Part shown: piece after piece, positions 32,347 to 39,111 of the stretch
Position numbering within the stretch: position 1 is the stretch's first letter
Layout of the letters: each line of letters begins with the position of its first letter
Assembly: GCF_014650915.1 (NCBI RefSeq)
Contig: NZ_BMVW01000013.1
Span: forward strand, 1-64,000
Reading direction: 5' to 3'
DNA length: 64,000 nucleotides
Source of the DNA: Streptomyces poonensis
GTDB lineage: Bacteria; Actinomycetota; Actinomycetes; Streptomycetales; Streptomycetaceae
The notes under the pieces: generated by a model
The model's input: only the letters and a program-made list of their open reading frames with translations
The model's database searches: none
Told to the model about the DNA's origin: nothing
Position numbers and translations under genes: made by a program

Positions 32347-33318
32347 TCAGGGGGCGTCTCGGCGCAGGGTCCGGTACGGGGAGCTGCCGTAGGCGGTGCG
32401 GTAGGTGACGGAGAACCGGCCGGGGTTGAAGAAGCCCCAGCGGGCGGCGATGGCGGCGACCGTGACTCCGGTGGTGGGGTCGGCGGCCAGCAACTCGGCA
32501 TGGGCCTGGGCGAGACGCACCCGGCGCAGGTAGCCCATCGGGGTGGTGTCCAGATGGCGGCGGAAGGCGCACTGTACCGTGCGGATGCTGACACAGGCCG
32601 CGGCGGCGATGTCGGCGAGGCTGATGGCGGTGTCGGCGTGGTCGTCGATGAAGGCGACGGCGCGGCGCACGGTGGCCGCGTGGGCGTCGTTGCGGTCCTC
32701 GATGGTGGGGTCGGTGAGCGCGGTGTTGGGGAAGGCGTTCAGCACGCTCGCCGCCAGGTGTTGGGAGGCGGTGGAGACGACCAGCGGTGTCTCGCGGATC
32801 GCCGGGACGGCGAGGACGTGCTCGCGCAGGTGGGTGATGGTGTGCAGCAGGTGCCCGGCGGCGGTCGGGGAGACGGGCCGGTCGCCGGTCAGCCGCACCG
32901 GTTCGGGCCTGCGCCCGGGGAGGGCGGCGGCCACCTGGCTGAGCAGCACCGGGTCGAGCATGGTGACGTTGTAGCGGGAACGGTGGACAGCGCCGCCGTA
33001 GGGCCGGCCGAGCGGGGCGAACACGAACACGTCGTCGGGGCCGAAGACGCCTTCCGTCCCGTGCTTGTGGGGGAAGTACTGCCGGACGATGGTGCCGGAC
33101 TGCACACTGCCCACGCAGATGGTGCTCAGGGAGTCGGCGTCGTACGCCACGTCATAGGCGAAGTCGAGCTGGTCCACGCTGACCGATCCCATGACGTTCC
33201 GTGAGATCTGCGCCCGGGCGTGCTCGGCGTCGCTGCCGATCCGCATCTTGGTGTAGACCTTGCTGAGGAAATCCTCGGTGAGCTCCAGGTCCTCGCTGTC
33301 GAAGACGAGCGTGTCCAT
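32347..33318 (-). CDS. AraC-family transcriptional regulator
   Basis: A 323-residue regulator. The N-terminal part (FLSKVYTKMRIGSDAEHARA, FAYDVAYDADSLSTICVGSV, GVFGPDDVFVFAPLGRPYGG) is the AraC-binding-like sensor domain of the type found in RipA/FeaR-like proteins. Residues ~220-320 hold the two HTH units (TAISLADIAAAACVSIRTVQ, CAFRRHLDTTPMGYLRRVRL, VAAIAARWGFFNPGRFSVTY). ATG 33318. A broken second AraC copy lies directly upstream, and a truncated ATPase beyond. The target genes and effector are unknown. Confidence 0.92.
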   Translation of the reverse strand: MDTLVFDSEDLELTEDFLSKVYTKMRIGSDAEHARAQISRNVMGSVSVDQLDFAYDVAYDADSLSTICVGSVQSGTIVRQYFPHKHGTEGVFGPDDVFVFAPLGRPYGGAVHRSRYNVTMLDPVLLSQVAAALPGRRPEPVRLTGDRPVSPTAAGHLLHTITHLREHVLAVPAIRETPLVVSTASQHLAASVLNAFPNTALTDPTIEDRNDAHAATVRRAVAFIDDHADTAISLADIAAAACVSIRTVQCAFRRHLDTTPMGYLRRVRLAQAHAELLAADPTTGVTVAAIAARWGFFNPGRFSVTYRTAYGSSPYRTLRRDAP

Positions 33319-33379
33319 CGCTGTTCCCGTCGGTCGGGTGGGTGTGCGGGGTGTTGTGGGGCGGCTGCCCGCAGGCCCG

Positions 33380-33640
33380 GCGTTACGCGGCGGCGAACGA
33401 GTCGGGCGGGGCGAAGCCCCAAGGGCGAAGCCGCGGGGCGAGCGATCGCGGTGACGGTGACGCCCGTGGCGGGATCGTTGGCGAGCAGGTCCTGCTGGGC
33501 CCGCTCCGGCGCGAGTCGGCGCCGGTGGTGCAGCGGGGCGGCGGTGCCCAGGTGGCGGCGGCCGCGATGTCGGACACGGTCAGCGCCTGCACGGCGTTCG
33601 CTTCGAGGAGGGTGACCGCGCGGCGCGGCGCCGCAGGCCC
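33380..33640 (-). pseudogene. AraC-family HTH domain remnant
   Basis: Two minus-strand frames together give a damaged copy of the AraC DNA-binding domain: EANAVQALTVSDIAAAA, then RRRLAPERAQQDLLANDPAT followed by GVTVTAIA, then PWGFAPPDSFAAA. The middle part closely resembles the intact neighbour (ELLAADPTTGVTVAAIAARW GFFNP), so it is a decayed paralogue or partial duplication. Frameshifts and loss of the sensor domain exclude function. Confidence 0.7.
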
Positions 33641-33906
33641 GGCGTTGCCGGGACCGGGCCGACGGTCCGGTGGTCATGGCGGTACGAGGGAAGGCGGCAG
33701 GCGTCGGGGAGGCCGGCAGGTTCACCGTCTGGGCGTGCACCAGCGACTCACGCGCGCCGCCCTGCCACAGTTGACAGCGGTCGCCGACCTGTACGACGGC
33801 AGAGGCGCCGACGGCGATGCCCGGCTGATGGACCGGCGAACCGTCGTGGTAGGCCGACGAAGGCCCGGTCGGCCCGTGGCCCGTGCGGGAAAACCATGCC
33901 GTGCCG
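33641..33906. other. Decayed sequence between AraC remnant and ATPase
   Basis: No gene could be supported. One minus-strand frame contains readable peptide (SRTGHGPTGPSSAYHDGSPV, IAVGASAVVQVGDRCQLWQG) without recognised motifs, and may be the tail of a lost gene. Confidence 0.3.
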
Positions 33907-35478
33907 TCACACCCGTCCATCCGCCACAGGTGCGGCACCGCGGCGACCGCTTCCCCGGCCCGCGTCAGTCGAGCGCCTGCCAAGAGACTGCCTCCCTTGA
34001 GACGGGCGGCGACGGAGGGCCGGGTCGGTGTCTTCGGCCACGGCCTCCCGCAAGATGCCGGCGAGGCGGCCGGCGGTCTCCGCGTCGCCTTGGGCGAGCG
34101 CGGTCAGCCCGCGGGCCCACACGGCCTGGGCACGGGCCGACTCGCAGGCCGTACCCAGGGCCGGGGCTCGGTCCGGACAGTGCTGCCCCTCCTTGGGGAA
34201 GCCGCGGGCGAACAAGTCGAACCACAGCGTCCCGCCCAGCTTCAGTGCGGTGTGCCCGTCCCCGTCGGTGAGGCAGAAGTCGAGTGCGGTGCGCAGATTG
34301 GCGTGTTCGGCGGCCAACCGATCACGCCACGCGACCTGGCCGGGCCCGCGCCAGGCGGCGTCGCCGGCCTGGGCCAGGGCCAGGTAGTGGTCGCGGTGGC
34401 GTCGGCGCACCGCCTCCTCCTCGCCCAGGCCGCGCAGCCAGAACGCCCCGAACTCGCGGATCGTGTCCAGCATCCGGTACCTCTCCCCGGCCACGGCAGG
34501 GACCCAGATCAGCAGCGACTTCTCCACCAGCGCCTGCAGCAGGCCCGGTACCTCCTCGCCGGGCAACGGCCCGTCGGCGCACACCCGGCTCGCCGCCTCG
34601 GTGTCGAAGCCGCCGGCGAAGACCGACAGCCGGGCCCACAGCAGCCGTTCCGTGGGCGTGCACAGTTCATGGCTCCAGCCGATGGCGGTGCGCAGCGCCT
34701 GGTGCCAGTGCGGATCCGCCTCGTAGTCCTCGTCCTCGGTGTTGCCCAGAACCGCGAACCGGTCGGCCAGCCGCCGGTTCAGCTCGGCCAGCGGCCACTC
34801 CCCCAGCCGTGCCGCGGCCAGTTCGATCGCCAGTGGCAGTCCCTCCAGGCGTCGGCACAGTGCCACCGCCTCGGCCCGGTCGGCGGCGGTGACCGTGAAG
34901 CCGGGTACCGCCTCGGCGGCCCGCTCGGCCAGCAGCAGCACCGCGTCCGCCTCGGTTTCCCCTGCCCCCGCCGCATCGGCCTCCGGGACCGGCAGCGGGT
35001 CCAGGGTGAACACCTCCTCGGCGGCCAGGTGCAGCGGGCGGCGGCTGGTGGCCAGGATCCGCAGCCGCGGGGCAGCCCGCAGCAGCACCTCGATCACCAT
35101 CCCGCAGTCCTCGACAAGGTGCTCGCAGGTGTCCATCACCAGCAGGATCTCCCGGTCGGCCAGGTACTCGGCCACCACCTCGCTCATCGGGCGGGTGGTC
35201 TCGTCGGTCAGCGGCAGCGCTTGGCCTATGGCGTACGGCAGGCCCCGGCCCTGGTTCAGGGAGGACAGCTCCACCAGCCAGGCCCCGTCCGCGAAGTGCG
35301 ACTGCAGGCCGGCCGCGGTTCGCAGCGCCAGCCGGGTCTTGCCCACGCCCCCGAGGCCGGTCACCGTCACCAGCCGGGACCGTCCGCACAGCCGCGCCAC
35401 CTGCGCTAGTTCCTCATGGCGTCCGACCAGGTGTTTCGTTTCCCTCGGCAGGTTGCCCACCCGCCGCTTCCGTACCAC
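33907..35478 (-). CDS. AfsR/LuxR-type NB-ARC ATPase, C-terminally truncated
   Basis: A 523-residue STAND-type ATPase. VTVTGLGGVGKTRLALRTAA is the P-loop (about residue 40), ILLVMDTCEHLVEDC the Walker B region, RILATSRRPL the sensor and LCRRLEGLPLAIELAAARLG the conserved GLPLA block, followed by winged-helix and the start of a helical-repeat domain. Relatives run to 750 residues or more with TPR repeats and often a LuxR HTH. Here the helical region ends near DTDPAL and runs into Arg/Gly-rich sequence, so the regulatory C-terminus is missing. ATG 35478; divergent from a SpoIIE-type phosphatase. Possibly a nonfunctional fragment. Confidence 0.75.
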   Translation of the reverse strand: MVRKRRVGNLPRETKHLVGRHEELAQVARLCGRSRLVTVTGLGGVGKTRLALRTAAGLQSHFADGAWLVELSSLNQGRGLPYAIGQALPLTDETTRPMSEVVAEYLADREILLVMDTCEHLVEDCGMVIEVLLRAAPRLRILATSRRPLHLAAEEVFTLDPLPVPEADAAGAGETEADAVLLLAERAAEAVPGFTVTAADRAEAVALCRRLEGLPLAIELAAARLGEWPLAELNRRLADRFAVLGNTEDEDYEADPHWHQALRTAIGWSHELCTPTERLLWARLSVFAGGFDTEAASRVCADGPLPGEEVPGLLQALVEKSLLIWVPAVAGERYRMLDTIREFGAFWLRGLGEEEAVRRRHRDHYLALAQAGDAAWRGPGQVAWRDRLAAEHANLRTALDFCLTDGDGHTALKLGGTLWFDLFARGFPKEGQHCPDRAPALGTACESARAQAVWARGLTALAQGDAETAGRLAGILREAVAEDTDPALRRRPSQGRQSLGRRSTDAGRGSGRRGAAPVADGRV

Positions 35479-35650
35479 TTGAATCGTCTCCTTCGCGGTA
35501 CCTGTCCGTCCGTGGGTGACCAGGTGTTAGCAAAGTGCCGAACCCGCCCGCAGAACTTCGGACACTTCGGTCCCCGCCACCGGCCGAAGGTGAGACAGTG
35601 CCTCGTCGCCCGGAAGGACGAGGGCGCAGTCCGCGTCGAGGAGGTCTGAG

Positions 35651-36400
35651 ATGTTCGCAGACCGCGCTCGGCTGCTCATGGCCCAGGTGTCCCTGGCGCT
35701 GGCCGTCCGTGCCCGTCCCGCCGACGGCGCCCGGCACGGCGGCGATGTGTGCGATGCCGTCCTCACCCCGGCGGGGCCCCGCCTGATCCTCTGCGACGTC
35801 AAAGGCCACGGCCCCGACGCCGCTGCGCTGGCCGCCGCCGTCCGGGCCTTCTTCCGGCACACCGCCGCCACCGAAGCCGATCCCGTGCGCGTCGTCCGCA
35901 CCCTCGACGCCCGTCTCAGCCCCGCTCTCGGCACGGAGGATTTCGTCACCTGCCTGCTCGCCGACCTCCGCCCCGACGAGGTCCGCCTGGTCAACTGCGG
36001 CCACCCCCCACCCCTCCGTGCCGGCCGCCGCCTGCGACCACTCGCCCCTCCCGATCCCTCCCCGCCCCTGGGCCTGGCCCCCGACCCCAAGCTGCAGCGC
36101 GCCCCACTCCTCCCCGACGAGCGTCTGCTCCTCCACACCGACGGTCTCACCGAAGCCCGCAACCACGACGGCGCCTTCTTCCCCCTGGACCGGAACGTCC
36201 TCGCCGCCCTCAACGCTCCCACTCTCAACCAGGCCCTCGACCGCCTCCTTGACCTCCTGCATCGCCATACCGGACGTCCCACCACAGCCGACGACCTCAC
36301 TCTGATCCTCATGCAGCCCGTCGCCGCCGCCCGCACCGCCCCGTCCAGTGGCCTTGCCGGCCCCGGCCCCCAGTGCCCTGATCCCCACGGCCGGCTCTGA
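35651..36400 (+). CDS. SpoIIE/PP2C-type serine phosphatase
   Basis: A 249-residue PPM phosphatase of the SpoIIE/RsbU type without sensor domain. Metal-binding blocks are visible: ARHGGDVCDAV (GGD), LILCDVKGHGPDAAALAAAV (D-V-K-G-H-G) and DGLTEARNHDGAFFPL, with TADDLTLILMQ near the end. It would remove phosphate from an anti-anti-sigma factor or similar protein in the cytosol. The usual N-terminal membrane or PAS parts are absent, so it may be a short stand-alone form. ATG 35651 follows GAGGTCTG. Confidence 0.88.
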   Translation: MFADRARLLMAQVSLALAVRARPADGARHGGDVCDAVLTPAGPRLILCDVKGHGPDAAALAAAVRAFFRHTAATEADPVRVVRTLDARLSPALGTEDFVTCLLADLRPDEVRLVNCGHPPPLRAGRRLRPLAPPDPSPPLGLAPDPKLQRAPLLPDERLLLHTDGLTEARNHDGAFFPLDRNVLAALNAPTLNQALDRLLDLLHRHTGRPTTADDLTLILMQPVAAARTAPSSGLAGPGPQCPDPHGRL

Positions 36401-36522
36401 GGGCTCCATGACCGACACTGCGCCTGCCGAGACGCGGTCGAGTCGGTCAACGCCGCACCCGCCGGGAGGGTGGCGACCAGGCCATGGCCCCGGCCGGGAG
36501 TGTCTGATCAACGGCGGATCTG

Positions 36523-37323
36523 ATGATCGAGGAGACGCCAGAGATGACCGACACCGTCGTTGAGCCTGAGCCCGCCGAGCAGCCGGTCCAGGCGCCGTCG
36601 AGTACGGCGACGGACGAGCGGTTGATCGCGATGCTGGTGGACCGCGCCCGTACGGACGGGCTGCAGCTGACCGGCGAGGGCGGGCTGCTGCAGATGCTGA
36701 CCGAGCGGGTGCTGGAGTCCGCTCCGGAGGGCGAGATCATCGACCACCTCGGCTACGAAAAGCATGATCCGGCCGGGACGAACAACGGCAGTAGCCGCAA
36801 CGGCACCCGGGCCAAGATCGTGCCGACCGATGTCGACCCCGTCGAGGTCAAGCTGCCCCGGGACACCGCCGGCAGCTTCGAGCCGCAGATTGTCAAGAAG
36901 CGGCAGCGCCGCCTGACCGGCGTGGACGAGATGGTGCTGTCGCTGTCCGCGAAGGGCCTCACGCACGGCGAGATCTCCGCCCATCTTGCCGAGGCCTACG
37001 GCGCCGAGGTGTCCCAGCAGACCATCTCCACCATCACCGACCAGGTGATGGACGGCATGGCCGAATGGCAGAACCGGCCTCTCGACCGCGTCTACCCGGT
37101 CCTGTTCGTGGACGCCATCAAGGTCAGGATCAGGGACGGTCAAGTCGCGAACCGCCCCATCTACGTGGTGATGGCGGTGACCGTGGACGGCACCCGCGAC
37201 ATCCTCGGCATCTGGACCGGCGAGGGCGCCAAGTACTGGCTGCACGTGTTCACCGAGCTGAAGAACCGCGGCTGCTTGACCCATTCCTCGACCGCGCGAA
37301 ACGCGCGCCCTTCCGGACTCTGA
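36523..37323 (+). mobile_element. IS256-family transposase, 3'-truncated
   Basis: The first ~250 residues of an IS256/mutator-type transposase: LLQMLTERVLESAPEGEIID, YEKHDPAGTNNGSSRNGTRA, VDEMVLSLSAKGLTHGEISA and the catalytic region VLFVDAIKVRIRDGQVANRP with the first Asp. The protein breaks after VFTELKNRG, shortly before the second catalytic Asp, and enters unrelated sequence. About 150 residues with the remaining catalytic residues are missing, so it is inactive. ATG at 36543 or an upstream start at 36523. Confidence 0.88.
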
Positions 37324-37374
37324 ACCGCGGGCGCTCATCGCGGCATGACACGTGACCCCGACACCAATCAGGTG

Positions 37375-37500
37375 ATCCGGGTTCGGAGCAGCCGCTCCGT
37401 CCTCGCCGAGGGCTTGGACGGAGCGGTGGACGCCGCGTCGGGGCTTCTTGGCGGTCAGTTCGGCGAACCACCGCTCGATGCCCCCGGTCCTCGCGCGCTT
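37375..37500 (-). mobile_element. IS630-family transposase C-terminal remnant
   Basis: Minus-strand reading GGIERWFAELTAKKPRRGVH, then RSVQALGEDG matches the C-terminal DDE block of IS630 transposases (ERWFAELT....RGVH.SVQAL). It directly follows the truncated IS256 gene on the other strand, consistent with one element inserted into or recombined with another. Confidence 0.7.
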
Positions 37501-37887
37501 CCGGAGCTGCTGCGCGCCGACGAGCGTCGAAAGGACCGGCCCGAGGCGATGAGCCGGCCGCAGCGGCCAGATCCGTCGGCCGACGTTGTCTGTCGGTCCG
37601 CGATGCCAGGCACTGAGGCTTCGGCAAGGGCGGGACCAGGAGCCCGGAGCGACCGGCGGCAGGGTCGGGGCGGCCACGTACAGGAACATCGGCCACTTAC
37701 AGGAACATGCCGAGGAACCGCAGGCGGGAGGTGATGAGACGCGCCTTCTCCGGCCGCTTCTTCTGAGGTCAGTGGTGGATCAAAGGGAGACAGGCGATAG
37801 CGTGATGGGTGGTAGTGGCGAGCCCGTGCTGGTCGGTGCTGGTTCGTGAGGCGTAGTAGGGGTAGACATGCAGGTCAGCGCGGTTTC
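37501..37887. other. Intergenic region at the right edge of the decayed zone
   Basis: No gene recognised. From about 37700 the sequence becomes less GC-rich and leads into the sbcD gene, so its promoter must be here, but no clear -35/-10 pair was found. A shorter candidate start ATG at 37868 is out of frame with sbcD. Confidence 0.35.
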
Positions 37888-39111
37888 ATGAGATTGCTGC
37901 ACACTTCCGACTGGCATCTGGGCCGGGCGTTTCACCGCGTCGGCATGCTCGGGGCGCAGGCCGAGTTCATCGGCCATCTCGTCACGACCGTGCGCGAGCG
38001 CGGCGTGGACGCCGTCGTCGTGTCGGGTGACGTGTACGACCGGGCGGTGCCGCCGCTGGCCGCGGTCGAGCTGTTCGACGACGCCCTGCACCGCCTCGCC
38101 GACCTCGGTGTGCCCACGGTGATGATCTCCGGGAACCACGACTCGGCCCGCAGGCTCGGCGTCGGCGCCGGGCTCATCGGCCGCGCGGGCATCCACCTGC
38201 GCACCGATCCCGCCGCCGTCGGCACACCGGTGGTGCTGGCGGACGAGCACGGCGACGTGGCCTTCTACGGGCTGCCGTATCTGGAGCCCGCCCTGGTCAA
38301 GGACGAGTTCGGGGTGGCGAAGGCGGGCCACGAGGCCGTGCTCGCCGCCGCCATGGACCGGGTCCGCGCCGACCTCGCCACGCGCGCGCGGGGCACGCGG
38401 TCCGTCGTCCTCGCCCACGCCTTCGTCACCGGCGGCGAGGCCAGCGACAGCGAGCGGGACATCTCCGTCGGTGGGGTCGCCGGCGTCCCGGCCGGGGTCT
38501 TCGACGGAGTCGACTACGTGGCCCTGGGCCATCTGCACGGCTGCCAGACCCTCACCGAGCGCGTGCGCTACTCCGGCTCCCCGCTGGCGTACTCCTTCTC
38601 GGAGGCGAACCACCGCAAGAGCATGTGGCTCGTCGACCTCGGGGCCGACGGGTCCCTCGCCGCCGAGCGGCTCGACTGCCCCGTGCCGCGCCCGCTCGCC
38701 CGGATAAAGGGGGAGCTCGAGGACCTGCTGGCCGACCCGGAGCTGGCCCGCCACGAGGACGCGTGGGTCGAGGCGACGCTCACCGACCCGGTGCGGCCCG
38801 CCGACCCCATGGCGCGGCTCGGCGAGCGCTTCCCGCACGCGCTCAGCCTCGTCTTCGCCCCCGAGCGGGCACCCGACGACCCGGACGTGTCGTACGCCGG
38901 GCGGCTGGCCGGGCGCAGCGACCAGCAGATCGCGGAGGACTTCGTGGCCCATGTGCGCGGCGCCGGACCGGACGAGCACGAGCAGGCCGTGCTCAGGGAC
39001 GCCTTCGACGCGGTGCGCGCCGACGGGGGCGGCGCAGAGGCCGTGCGGGACGCTCCGCGCGGAGCCGTACCGGGAGCCCGGCGAGGCGCCGCGCGGGAGG
39101 CCGTCCGGTGA
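37888..39111 (+). CDS. sbcD: Exonuclease subunit SbcD
   Basis: A 407-residue Mre11-type nuclease. The phosphoesterase motifs are clear: HTSDWHLGRAFH (residues ~5-16), VSGDVYDRAVPP, ISGNHDSARRL, VLAHAFVTGG and VALGHLHGCQ. With SbcC it forms the SbcCD complex that cleaves hairpins and processes DNA ends. ATG 37888 is chosen because the fold begins at once. The stop overlaps the SbcC start (GTGA). The gene is the first intact chromosomal gene after the IS region. Confidence 0.95.
   Translation: MRLLHTSDWHLGRAFHRVGMLGAQAEFIGHLVTTVRERGVDAVVVSGDVYDRAVPPLAAVELFDDALHRLADLGVPTVMISGNHDSARRLGVGAGLIGRAGIHLRTDPAAVGTPVVLADEHGDVAFYGLPYLEPALVKDEFGVAKAGHEAVLAAAMDRVRADLATRARGTRSVVLAHAFVTGGEASDSERDISVGGVAGVPAGVFDGVDYVALGHLHGCQTLTERVRYSGSPLAYSFSEANHRKSMWLVDLGADGSLAAERLDCPVPRPLARIKGELEDLLADPELARHEDAWVEATLTDPVRPADPMARLGERFPHALSLVFAPERAPDDPDVSYAGRLAGRSDQQIAEDFVAHVRGAGPDEHEQAVLRDAFDAVRADGGGAEAVRDAPRGAVPGARRGAAREAVR

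Noticed and set aside
36508..37689. 393-residue minus-strand frame across the IS256 remnant
   Set aside because: Only a stretch near 37.4 kb resembles a protein (IS630 tail); the rest is shadow of the IS256 gene.
18000..37700. Secondary-metabolite cluster
   Set aside because: SDRs, amidase and regulators occur but there is no PKS, NRPS, terpene synthase, RiPP or carrier protein gene.
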